This document shows, piece by piece, positions 49,243-56,597 of a stretch of 64,000 nt of DNA. The notes under the pieces were generated by a model. That model had not been told where the DNA came from. It made no database searches and worked only from the letters and a program-made list of their open reading frames with translations. Position numbers and translations under genes: made by a program. The DNA comes from a bacterium (lineage in GTDB: Bacteria; Patescibacteriota; Saccharimonadia; Saccharimonadales; Saccharimonadaceae), in NCBI GenBank assembly GCA_030530385.1, contig JAUMVB010000003.1, positions 18,341-82,340 of the forward strand. The letters are read 5' to 3'. Numbering within the stretch: the stretch's first letter is position 1; the number at the start of each line of letters is the position of its first letter.

Positions 49243-50592
49243 ATGAAGAACGAAGACTTAATGGAAAAAATTGTTAGCCTTGCTAAACGGCGTGGTTTTA
49301 TTTGGCAGGGTAGTGAAGTTTATGGCGGAATGCGCGGAACTTGGGATTACGGCCCACTCGGGCTAGCTTTAAAACGCAAAATCATGAACGAATGGTGGGA
49401 TTTTTTTGTTGAAAATCGTGAAGATATGTTTGGTGTTGATGCTGCAATCATCATGAATCCAAAAGTTTGGCAGGCGAGCGGTCATGCTGCAACTTTCGCC
49501 GACCCTTTGGTCGAAGATTTAAAAACAGGCGAGCGATATCGCGCCGACCATCTTTTAAAAGACGCCGGAATTGAAGCAGAAGGTCTTTCGAATGAAAAAA
49601 TTACTGAAATTATCCGTGAGCAAGGCTTGAAATCGCCAAAAGGGAATGAGCTTAGTGAAGTTCGTAGCTTCAATATGATGTTCCAAACCAATGTTGGCGC
49701 GGTGGTGAATGAAAATTCAGTTGCATATCTTCGGCCAGAAACTGCTCAGGGAATTTTTACTAATTACAAAAATGTTGTTGATTCATTCTATCCAAGCTTA
49801 CCATTTGGCCTTGCGCAACAAGGAAAAGCCTTTCGAAATGAGATTTCACCTCGAGATTTTGTTTTTCGTTCTCGTGAGTTCGAACAAATGGAGATTGAAT
49901 ATTTTGTAGATCCTGAGAATTGGGAGGCCGAATTTGAAAAATTGCTCGATTTAGTTCGAAAATTCTTAACTGAAAAAATGGGCTTGCCACAAAATTCGCT
50001 ATATGAGCTTGAAGTTCCAGAAGAAGACCGCGCGCATTATTCAAAGCGCACTGTTGATTTTGAATTTAATTACCCAATCGGAAAAGAAGAATTGATGGGG
50101 ATTGCTTATCGCACTGATTTTGATCTTGCGAATATTCAGCGAGTGAGTGGCAAGAATATGGAATATACTGATAAGCAAACGCGTAAAAAGTTTATTCCGC
50201 ATGTGATTGAGCCAAGTTTTGGCGTTGAACGTCTTTTGATGGCGGTTCTTTCGAATGCTTATCGCGAAATTGAAACTGATGGCAAAACTCGTATTTTTTT
50301 GGCATTACCTGAAAATCTTGCTCCAACAAAAATCATTGTGGCGCCACTTCTTAAAAATAAAGAAGCTTTGGTTGAAAAAGCGCGAGAAGTTTATCTTGAG
50401 CTTCGCCAAAAATATAAAAATGTTGAATTCGATTTGAGCGGAAAAGTTGGAAAAGTTTACGCTAAGGCCGATGAAATCGGTGTGCCAAAAGTCGTTATAA
50501 TTGATTTCGATACGATTGAAGGTGATGGTTTGGTAAGTGTTCGAAATCGAGATGATGCCTCACAAATTCGTGTCAAAGCAAGTGAGATTTAA
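49243..50592 (+). CDS. glyS: Glycyl-tRNA synthetase (homodimeric type)
   Basis: 449 aa from the ATG at 49243, which has a GGAGG SD 4 bases upstream. A TTG at 49228 is less likely. The sequence RRGFIWQGSEVYGG, then WDYGPLG, is the start of alpha2-type GlyRS. Motif 2 is FGLAQQGKAFRNEISPRDFVF-like, and motif 3 lies in PHVIEPSFGVERLLMAVL. The C-terminal anticodon domain is about 355-449. This is the single-chain form, not the alpha2beta2 GlyQ/GlyS form. It is followed by a SpoU methyltransferase with a 1-base overlap. Confidence 0.95.
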   Translation: MKNEDLMEKIVSLAKRRGFIWQGSEVYGGMRGTWDYGPLGLALKRKIMNEWWDFFVENREDMFGVDAAIIMNPKVWQASGHAATFADPLVEDLKTGERYRADHLLKDAGIEAEGLSNEKITEIIREQGLKSPKGNELSEVRSFNMMFQTNVGAVVNENSVAYLRPETAQGIFTNYKNVVDSFYPSLPFGLAQQGKAFRNEISPRDFVFRSREFEQMEIEYFVDPENWEAEFEKLLDLVRKFLTEKMGLPQNSLYELEVPEEDRAHYSKRTVDFEFNYPIGKEELMGIAYRTDFDLANIQRVSGKNMEYTDKQTRKKFIPHVIEPSFGVERLLMAVLSNAYREIETDGKTRIFLALPENLAPTKIIVAPLLKNKEALVEKAREVYLELRQKYKNVEFDLSGKVGKVYAKADEIGVPKVVIIDFDTIEGDGLVSVRNRDDASQIRVKASEI

Positions 50593-51380
50593 TGAATACT
50601 GAAAAAATAACTTCCACTCATAATCCTTTGGTTAAAAAACTTGTTCAACTGAGTAGTAAACAGAGCGCGCGAACAAAAAATAATCTAACAATTTTGGATG
50701 GCGTTCATTTAACTAAGGAGTATTTAGCAAAGATCGGCGAACCTGAATTATGTGTTATTAGTGAAGGGGTAAAATCAGCAGAAGTTATTGGAATATTAAC
50801 AGAGTGTTACTCTAGAAGTGTCAGAATAATAGAGATCCCCGAAAGTCTTTTTATGAAGATTTCTCCTGTTGTTGACGGGGTTGGCATTTTATTTGTGGTT
50901 GGAATACCAAAATTAATAGAAATAAATCCACTCGCAGAGACACTGATCCTTGAGAATATTCAAGATCCAGGAAACCTGGGTACTATTTTACGGAGTGCAG
51001 CTGCTTTTGGTGTTGAACAAGTTATTTGCTCGATCGGAACGGTTTCGGCTTGGTCGCCAAAAGTTTTGCGTTCTGGTATGGGGGCGCATTTTGAGTTGAA
51101 AATTTTTGAAAAACGTGATTTGAAGAGCGAAATTTCACGGTTTGATATTCCGGTTTTTGCCACAAGTCTAGAAGCTGATAAATCTATTTATGATGAAAAT
51201 TTAAATGGACCGAAGGTTTGGATTTTTGGTAATGAAGGCGCTGGAGTTTCAGAAGATATTCAAAAACTAGCAACCAAAAAAGTAAAAATTCCACATAGCA
51301 CAAAAATTGAAAGTTTAAATGTGGCAATGGCTGCAACTGTTTGTTTGAGTGAAAGCTGGCGACAAAATAATAAACTATAG
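50592..51380 (+). CDS. SpoU/TrmH-family RNA 2'-O-methyltransferase
   Basis: 262 aa. The N-terminal substrate-binding domain includes STHNPLVKKLVQLSSKQSART. The C-terminal SPOUT knot carries motif 1 NIQDPGNLGTILRSAAAFG, motif 2 VWIFGNEGAGVS and motif 3 KIPHSTKIESLNVAMAATV. It methylates a ribose in rRNA or tRNA (RlmB/TrmH-like); the target is not defined. The ATG shares a base with the glyS stop (TAATG). It probably has no promoter of its own. Confidence 0.92.
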   Translation: MNTEKITSTHNPLVKKLVQLSSKQSARTKNNLTILDGVHLTKEYLAKIGEPELCVISEGVKSAEVIGILTECYSRSVRIIEIPESLFMKISPVVDGVGILFVVGIPKLIEINPLAETLILENIQDPGNLGTILRSAAAFGVEQVICSIGTVSAWSPKVLRSGMGAHFELKIFEKRDLKSEISRFDIPVFATSLEADKSIYDENLNGPKVWIFGNEGAGVSEDIQKLATKKVKIPHSTKIESLNVAMAATVCLSESWRQNNKL

Positions 51381-51401
51381 AATCAAGATGATTATCCTCA
51401 A

Positions 51402-51430
51402 TTGATCTTTTAGTTGAAAAATGATATAAT
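51402..51430 (+). promoter_or_regulatory. Promoter of the CYTH gene (leaderless)
   Basis: TTGATC (51402-51407), 17-bp spacer, TATAAT (51425-51430), 7 bases before the ATG. Confidence 0.8.
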
Positions 51431-51437
51431 CTAAGCT

Positions 51438-51992
51438 ATGAAGACTGTTATCGTAAAAGCAAAAGTTCAAAATAAAACGAATTTAATTAAAAATATTCAG
51501 GCGGCAGGGCATGATTTTGGTCGGCCTATTTTTCAGCACGATCGAGTGTTTTTGCCGCGTGGCTATGAGCCAAGTCGCAAACTGCCAAAAATGCTTCTTC
51601 GTACGGAGATTATCGATCCTAAGCGCAAGCCTTGGTATCAACTAGTTCAAAAACGCCACATTGAAGCGGAAAATGTTGACTTAATTTTTACAACTGGAGT
51701 TTTAAACTATTCTGATACCGCCAACATGCTTCAACAGCTTGGGTTTGAGATAAGAGCTGAGGTTATGCGTAATCGCCAAAAATTACAAGTTGAGGATACG
51801 GTTTTTTATCTTGATGATGTTGAAGGTCTAGGGACTTATATTAAGCTAGAAAGAGCTCTTGGCAAGGGTGAAAATGAACCAGCTGTTCGACAAGAACTTT
51901 GGGATGTTTTAAGAGTGTTGGGTATTGATGAAACTAATAATGAACCAGATACTTACACGGCACAAATCCTGAAACAAAAAGGTGTAAAATAA
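51438..51992 (+). CDS. CYTH-domain protein (class IV adenylate cyclase-like)
   Basis: 184 aa. It has the CYTH tunnel-fold order: first strand VIVKAKVQNK, basic strand MLLRTEI, then YQLVQKRHIEAENVD. FYLDDVEGLGTYIKLE is close to the CyaB signature. The usual ExExK at the N-terminus is altered to VxVKxK, so the first metal-ligand glutamates are missing. Family members hydrolyse or cyclise triphosphates (cAMP synthesis, thiamine triphosphatase, tripolyphosphatase). The activity here is uncertain. It is a leaderless single gene before ftsA. Confidence 0.75.
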   Translation: MKTVIVKAKVQNKTNLIKNIQAAGHDFGRPIFQHDRVFLPRGYEPSRKLPKMLLRTEIIDPKRKPWYQLVQKRHIEAENVDLIFTTGVLNYSDTANMLQQLGFEIRAEVMRNRQKLQVEDTVFYLDDVEGLGTYIKLERALGKGENEPAVRQELWDVLRVLGIDETNNEPDTYTAQILKQKGVK

Positions 51993-52014
51993 GCTATTCT
52001 AAAGTAGTTTTCTC

Positions 52015-52043
52015 TTGATAAAAATTGACATAAGCTGTATAAT
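52015..52043 (+). promoter_or_regulatory. ftsA promoter (leaderless)
   Basis: TTGATA (52015-52020), 17-bp spacer, TATAAT (52038-52043), 6 bases before the ATG. Confidence 0.85.
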
Positions 52044-52049
52044 AAAAGA

Positions 52050-53255
52050 ATGAATGAGAATTCTCGATATATAGCAGGGATTGATGTTGGAACGACTACT
52101 GTTCGGTGCGTAGTAGCTAGCTTAAATTCCGAAAATAAACCGACGATTGTGGGAGTCGGAGTCCGTGAAAACAGCGGCATGAAGAAAGGGGTCGTGTCGC
52201 ATCTAGAAGGTCCTTATGAGGCTATTGATTCTGCGCTTGCTGATGCGGAACGTACTAGTGGATTTACGATAGATAGAGCAGCTCTAAGTCTTAATGGAAA
52301 TCATATTTTAAGCACCAAGTCAGAAGGAATGGTTGCGGTTAATTCACAGAACCAAGAAGTTTCTGAGGAGGATTTGATGCGCCTTGAAGAAGTTGCTACA
52401 ATTGGTAAGATTCCTGCAAATCGAGAAATCTTGGATTTTATACCTTATTCGTATTGCCTTGATGGACAAGATGGAATTTCTGATCCATTAGGAATGCGTG
52501 GAACTCGCCTTGAAGTGCATGCAAATGTAATTTCAGGAATGGTGCCTCATATTGATAACTTGCGTCAGGTCGCTGATAAAGCACAGATAGAGCCAGCGGG
52601 TATTATACCGAGTGTTTTGGCGGCTTCATCTTCTGTATTGTCTGAAAAGCAAAAAGAGAATGGTGTGGCTGTGATCGATTTTGGTGCTACAACTACTGGT
52701 ATAGCGATCTTTGAAGATGGGGATTTACAGTACCTACGAGTAATTCCGATTGGTGGTAATAATATTACTAATGATCTTGCGATCTGCTTAAAGGTTACTC
52801 CAGAGATAGCCGAAGACATTAAAATTAAACACGCGATTGCTGGCATTCGAGATAATCATCGTGATGTAATGATAAAAAATGGTCACGAACACTATAGCTT
52901 TAATACTCTAGAAATAGATGAGGTTGTAGAGGCACGACTTGAAGAAATATTTGAGGAAATTCAAAAAGAATTTAAGGCGGCCGGATGTAATAAACAACTT
53001 CCTAGTGGAGTGGTTCTTGTCGGTGGTGGTGCAAATATGAAGAAACTTGCAGAATACTCTAAGAAATCTCTAGAGCTAGCTTCTCAGATTGGTAAAATTG
53101 ATATTGAGAGTACAATTTCTGAGGACGTTAAAAAACCAGAATTTGCTGCGGCGGTAGGTCTAATGCTAGAGGGGTTGCACTATACGCCAGAAGAAAACAA
53201 GCGTGAGAGCACACATGAAGGTTTCTTTGCTAGACTATTTAAGCGCAATAAATAA
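52050..53255 (+). CDS. ftsA: Cell-division protein FtsA
   Basis: 401 aa actin-like ATPase. It begins YIAGIDVGTTTVRCVVA (phosphate 1), followed by the inserted 1C domain (about 85-165), VAVIDFGATTTGIAIFEDGD (phosphate 2) and GVVLVGGGANMKKL (adenosine site). The C-terminal tail FFARLFKRNK is an amphipathic membrane-binding helix. It tethers FtsZ filaments to the membrane. ftsZ follows after 33 bases. Confidence 0.96.
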   Translation: MNENSRYIAGIDVGTTTVRCVVASLNSENKPTIVGVGVRENSGMKKGVVSHLEGPYEAIDSALADAERTSGFTIDRAALSLNGNHILSTKSEGMVAVNSQNQEVSEEDLMRLEEVATIGKIPANREILDFIPYSYCLDGQDGISDPLGMRGTRLEVHANVISGMVPHIDNLRQVADKAQIEPAGIIPSVLAASSSVLSEKQKENGVAVIDFGATTTGIAIFEDGDLQYLRVIPIGGNNITNDLAICLKVTPEIAEDIKIKHAIAGIRDNHRDVMIKNGHEHYSFNTLEIDEVVEARLEEIFEEIQKEFKAAGCNKQLPSGVVLVGGGANMKKLAEYSKKSLELASQIGKIDIESTISEDVKKPEFAAAVGLMLEGLHYTPEENKRESTHEGFFARLFKRNK

Positions 53256-53260
53256 CATGA

Positions 53261-53266
53261 TATAAT
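53261..53266 (+). promoter_or_regulatory. ftsZ -10 box
   Basis: TATAAT in the ftsA-ftsZ gap, with TTTAAG 17 bp upstream in the end of ftsA. This is the same -35 as serS. It may give ftsZ separate expression. Confidence 0.6.
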
Positions 53267-53288
53267 AGGGAGGAATAAAGGAGTATTT

Positions 53289-54524
53289 ATGCCGGAAATT
53301 AAACCAGAAGAAGTTCAGACATTTGCTAAGATTAAGGTTGTGGGAATTGGTGGTGCTGGTGGTAGTGCTGTAAACCGAATGAAAGACGTTGGTCTCAATA
53401 ATATTGAATTCATCGCGATGAATACAGATGCTCAGGCGCTTTATAATTCTAAGGCTGACACTAAAATTCATCTTGGAAAAGAGACTACGAATGGACTTGG
53501 CGCTGGCGCAGATCCTATTGTGGGGGAAACTGCAGCGAATGAATCTAGGGAAGAAATTCAAGAAGCTCTTAAGGGCGCAGATATGGTCTTTATTACTATT
53601 GGTGCAGGTGGTGGAACTGGTTCTGGAGCCGGTCATGTAGTAGCTGAGATCGCTCGCGAAATGGGTATTTTAACGATTGGTGTTGCGACTAGGCCATTTG
53701 CTTTCGAGGGCGCTAAACGCAAAAAGAATGCAGATTGGGCTATTGATAGGCTGGCGGCTGTTGTAGATACTCTTATTACTATCCCTAATGATCGTCTTCT
53801 TCAGACCATAGATCGTAATATGCCTCTACTTGAAACGTTTAAGATAGCAGACGATGTCCTTCGTCAGGGTGTTCAGGGAATATCGGAACTTATAACTGAA
53901 CATGGTTTGATCAATCTTGACTTTGCTGACGTTAAATCAATTATGACCAACGCTGGCTCTGCATTGATGGGAATTGGCCGTGCTAGTGGTGAAGATCGTG
54001 CGATTAAAGCTGCCGAACAGGCAATCGAGAGCCCAATGATCGAGGTTTCAATTGATGGTGCACGCGGTGTTCTCTTCAATGTTGCTGGTGGCTACGATAT
54101 GAGTATGAGTGAAATTCAAGACGCTGCTGAAACTATTACTCGCGCTGTAGCTCCAGATGCAAATATCATCTTTGGTGCAACGCTCAAACCTGAACTTGAA
54201 GATGAGCTTGTGATTACGGTTGTGGCAACCGGTTTCGACCGCGAATATGGCGATTTTTCTAATCCTCAACAGAATGCTTTAGATAATATCATTTCACATG
54301 ATCTTAATATTGAAAAAAATAATAATTCTACTGAAAATAGCCTTGACGATCATCTATCGACCGCTATTGATATGGAATTAGATAACACTCATGGAGATTC
54401 GGCTGCTAATTTTACCGGTGAAATCCAGGGCGGTAGTATTTGGAATACTCCAGAATTAGATGACGACGAGCTAGAAAAACCTGCTTTTTTGCGTAGAAGA
54501 GATCGACAGAATAAGGAAAAATAG
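53289..54524 (+). CDS. ftsZ: Cell-division protein FtsZ
   Basis: 411 aa tubulin-like GTPase. [17 protein letters not shown] starts the nucleotide domain. The tubulin signature is [18 protein letters not shown], and the T7 region contains [23 protein letters not shown] variable Asn/Asp-rich linker (about 325-385) leads to the C-terminal peptide [20 protein letters not shown], which should bind FtsA. It forms the division ring. An SD AAAGGAG lies 6 bases before the ATG. The stop overlaps the next GTG. Confidence 0.97.
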   Translation: MPEIKPEEVQTFAKIKVVGIGGAGGSAVNRMKDVGLNNIEFIAMNTDAQALYNSKADTKIHLGKETTNGLGAGADPIVGETAANESREEIQEALKGADMVFITIGAGGGTGSGAGHVVAEIAREMGILTIGVATRPFAFEGAKRKKNADWAIDRLAAVVDTLITIPNDRLLQTIDRNMPLLETFKIADDVLRQGVQGISELITEHGLINLDFADVKSIMTNAGSALMGIGRASGEDRAIKAAEQAIESPMIEVSIDGARGVLFNVAGGYDMSMSEIQDAAETITRAVAPDANIIFGATLKPELEDELVITVVATGFDREYGDFSNPQQNALDNIISHDLNIEKNNNSTENSLDDHLSTAIDMELDNTHGDSAANFTGEIQGGSIWNTPELDDDELEKPAFLRRRDRQNKEK

Positions 54525-54958
54525 TGGAATATATCCTCGACGAAACAAAAGTTCTTGAAAGTAGAATGTCTGCGGATGGCCAGTCTATTCGTAGACGGAG
54601 AGTTTCGCCTGATGGAGTTCGTTTTACTACTTATGAACGGGTCGAAAAACCGCGGCTGATTGTTTTAAAAAGTCACGGTGGTAGAGAAGAGTTTGATCGA
54701 GAAAAACTCAAAAGCTCAATTATTCGTTCAATTGGAAAATTTATTTCAGATTTACAAGTCGAAGAAATAATTAATCGAGTAGAAAACAATCTGTTAAAAA
54801 AATCAAATAAAGTTTCTTCTCATCAGATTGGTGAAGAAGTTTTAAACGCTCTGATTAAGATTAATAAAGTTGCTTATATTCGATTTGCCAGTGTGTTCAA
54901 TGGTTTCCAGACGCTTGAGGATTTTGAGGAGATTTTGGAGAAAGTTAGAGAAAAATGA
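54524..54958 (+). CDS. NrdR-like ATP-cone protein lacking the zinc ribbon
   Basis: 144 aa. The residues aligning to NrdR are clear: DGQSIRRRRVSPDGVRFTTYE, REEFDREKLKSSIIRSI of the ATP cone, VSSHQIGEEVLNALI and VAYIRFASVFNGFQTLEDF. In canonical NrdR the first 35 residues hold a CPxC...CPxC zinc ribbon. Here no cysteine is present: the positions read YILDE and VSPDG. The nucleotide-sensing cone is intact, but the zinc-stabilised DNA-binding part is altered. NrdR represses ribonucleotide reductase genes, none of which is in the window. The GTG start overlaps the ftsZ stop by 1 base. Confidence 0.82.
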   Translation: MEYILDETKVLESRMSADGQSIRRRRVSPDGVRFTTYERVEKPRLIVLKSHGGREEFDREKLKSSIIRSIGKFISDLQVEEIINRVENNLLKKSNKVSSHQIGEEVLNALIKINKVAYIRFASVFNGFQTLEDFEEILEKVREK

Positions 54959-55215
54959 AAATAGTTGCGATTTATAAAGACGCGAGTGACCATGCACGCG
55001 AAATGCGGGAGTATCTTGGTGAGTTTGAACGAAGAACTGGGATTGAAATTGAAGTGCGATATCCTGAACTGGCTGAAAACCAATTCTTTTTGCAAGCTTA
55101 TGATATCGTTGAATATCCAACGATCTTGGCGATTGCTGACGATGGCCACCTTTTGCAGATGTGGCGCGGGCGACCGTTGCCACTAATTGATGAAGTCGCA
55201 TATTATACGCGATAA
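54955..55215 (+). CDS. Thioredoxin-fold protein without a CxxC motif
   Basis: 86 aa. The strand-helix-strand order and the cis-proline segment YDIVEYPTILAIADDGHLL resemble thioredoxin, but no cysteine is present. It is therefore not a disulfide reductase and is likelier a binding or structural protein. It begins with an ATGA overlap on the NrdR-like gene, so ftsZ, nrdR-like and this gene are probably one transcript. Its role is unknown. Confidence 0.65.
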   Translation: MKIVAIYKDASDHAREMREYLGEFERRTGIEIEVRYPELAENQFFLQAYDIVEYPTILAIADDGHLLQMWRGRPLPLIDEVAYYTR

Positions 55216-55288
55216 GTTATTAGAAATTTAGTGTGTTTTTTATTTATAGTTCTTGAAGTTATAACTGCATTTATTCTCCTATTATTTA

Positions 55289-55453
55289 TTAAAACAAGAC
55301 TGTTTCTTTAATCCAGAGTTGCTCGTAGTCTTCATGCTGAGATGCTAATTCCTTAGAAATTCTAATCATTTCATCTAGACGCTCTACTTCATCTGGAATA
55401 TCGAATTTATCTAAAACCTTGAAGAAGTATTTGTTATTGATTCTGTATTTCAT
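55289..55453 (-). CDS. Small unknown protein (54 aa), second of a pair
   Basis: Starts at MKYRINNKYFFKVLD; a longer start at 55471 is possible. It is acidic and helical, with Glu-rich DEVERLDEMIRISKELASQ. No motif is recognised. It overlaps the end of the upstream small gene by 20 bases in another frame, so translation is probably coupled. The size and pairing resemble toxin-antitoxin modules, but nothing in the sequences proves that. Confidence 0.5.
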   Translation of the reverse strand: MKYRINNKYFFKVLDKFDIPDEVERLDEMIRISKELASQHEDYEQLWIKETVLF

Positions 55454-55670
55454 TATTGTGACTGTTTTCATAATCCTCCACCATTTTAACTTTTTCTAAG
55501 TAAGAAAGTTTGCGTATGTTTTCTTCTCGCTCACCTATAGTTTTTCCTTCCACAAGTTCGATTAAGACATCGTAAGCTCGTCGCTTGTATGCTATTAATC
55601 TATCATATTCTTCTTTGGGAAGTTCCCATTCGTTATTTTGAGCTATTTCGTATAGAGTTCGTTTTCTCAA
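55434..55670 (-). CDS. Small unknown protein (78 aa), first of a pair
   Basis: Starts at a TTG codon at 55670 (MRKRTLYEIAQNNEW). It is helical and rich in Glu and Lys/Arg (EYDRLIAYKRRAYDVLIEL). A TATAAT on the minus strand lies about 18 bases before the start. No family is recognised. It overlaps the 54-aa gene downstream. The absence of a good SD and the TTG start lower confidence. Confidence 0.5.
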   Translation of the reverse strand: MRKRTLYEIAQNNEWELPKEEYDRLIAYKRRAYDVLIELVEGKTIGEREENIRKLSYLEKVKMVEDYENSHNNEIQNQ

Positions 55671-55737
55671 TTTACTTATTTATTGTATTATATTCTAAAT
55701 TGTCAGTGAACTATAAAATGTGCTTGCTCTAAAACTA

Positions 55738-55766
55738 TTGACCTGTAAAATAAGATTAAGTATAAT
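55738..55766 (+). promoter_or_regulatory. Promoter of the 178-aa membrane protein (leaderless)
   Basis: TTGACC (55738-55743), 17-bp spacer, TATAAT (55761-55766), 7 bases before the ATG at 55774. Confidence 0.8.
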
Positions 55767-55773
55767 TACGCTT

Positions 55774-56310
55774 ATGAATATATTTATGGATGATATAGAT
55801 TTATATATACATACTGTCTCTGGTTTTGTAGTCAATTTCTTGCTGACTTTTATATCTCCGGTGAGTATTGCTTTTGTAACATATGTTTATTTTATAAACA
55901 GGCGTATAAAAAAATCATTAAAAGACGAAGAGTTCAAAAATAGTAAAAAAGGTGCTTTTCTAGATTCTTTTCGCGCTGGTTTAATTGTTGAAACTATCCT
56001 TTCTTTGACAAAAATAAGAGCAGGAATCACTTATTTTACTATTGCAATGGTTTTATGGGCCTCAGGAGAAGAGGGATGGTCTTTAATTAGACCAATATGG
56101 ATACTTTTTATTAGTTACGGCTTTCAGATGACTGTTAAGTATTTTGTAATGAAACTTATTTTAAGAAAGAATGGTCATAAGCTTAAATTTAAAGAAGTGT
56201 TCTCGGGTTTATTGATAAGCACTCTTGTAGGAATTGCCATTTTAATTATTGAGTATCTTATTCTAGGATTCCTCTTGATAAATATAAAAAATCCTGTAAT
56301 TTTTAAATAA
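55774..56310 (+). CDS. Small polytopic membrane protein, unknown
   Basis: 178 aa. The promoter fixes the start at 55774, not at the upstream TTG of the open frame. About four transmembrane segments (near 18-42, 80-95, 103-122 and 146-172) are separated by a Lys-rich loop (RRIKKSLKDEEFKNSKKG). No motif is recognised. It is followed by the T-box leader of ileS, with no obvious terminator between. Confidence 0.68.
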   Translation: MNIFMDDIDLYIHTVSGFVVNFLLTFISPVSIAFVTYVYFINRRIKKSLKDEEFKNSKKGAFLDSFRAGLIVETILSLTKIRAGITYFTIAMVLWASGEEGWSLIRPIWILFISYGFQMTVKYFVMKLILRKNGHKLKFKEVFSGLLISTLVGIAILIIEYLILGFLLINIKNPVIFK

Positions 56311-56348
56311 AAATCAATATTACGTCAATAAATAAAATGCTCAAAAGC

Positions 56349-56377
56349 TTGAAGATGTCTTTAAATTTTGATAAAAT
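56349..56377 (+). promoter_or_regulatory. ileS leader promoter
   Basis: TTGAAG (56349-56354), 17-bp spacer, TAAAAT (56372-56377). Transcription would start near 56384, giving a leader of about 210 bases. Confidence 0.75.
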
Positions 56378-56397
56378 AAGTTAATAAAAGCGTTTTA

Positions 56398-56596
56398 TTT
56401 TGAATAAATGAGCGGCTATCAACCGCGAAGCTCCCAGAAGAAAGGTTTCGAAAGCTGATTAGAACTGGGCGGGAAAGCTCCGTAAAAGCTAAAATTAAGA
56501 GCTAAAAGAATCACTTCTTTTGGAATCGAGATGGTATCGCCGAGTTCGCTTGGTTCTCGAATCTGAAAGAGGTGATTTTTAATTTAAAGGAGGAAA
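56398..56596 (+). promoter_or_regulatory. T-box riboswitch (tRNA-Ile sensing) upstream of ileS
   Basis: A very short Stem I, GCGG-CTATCAA-CCGC (56412-56426), presents the Ile codon AUC (56418-56420) in its loop. A second stem CCCAG/CTGGG (56433-56437, 56465-56469) follows. The antiterminator/antisequestrator is clear. Its lower helix TCGAGA/TCTCGA encloses a 7-base bulge UGGUAUC (56532-56538) and an upper helix GCCGAG-UUCG-CUUGGU. UGGU can pair with the ACCA end of uncharged tRNA-Ile. Outer arms 56509-56520 and 56566-56577 (12 bp, one G-U) are followed by TTTTT, and an AGGAGG SD lies at 56588-56593. The location before ileS and the specifier agree. The short Stem I resembles actinobacterial ileS T-boxes. 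Whether it acts on transcription or translation is not settled. Confidence 0.88.
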
Positions 56597-56597
56597 A

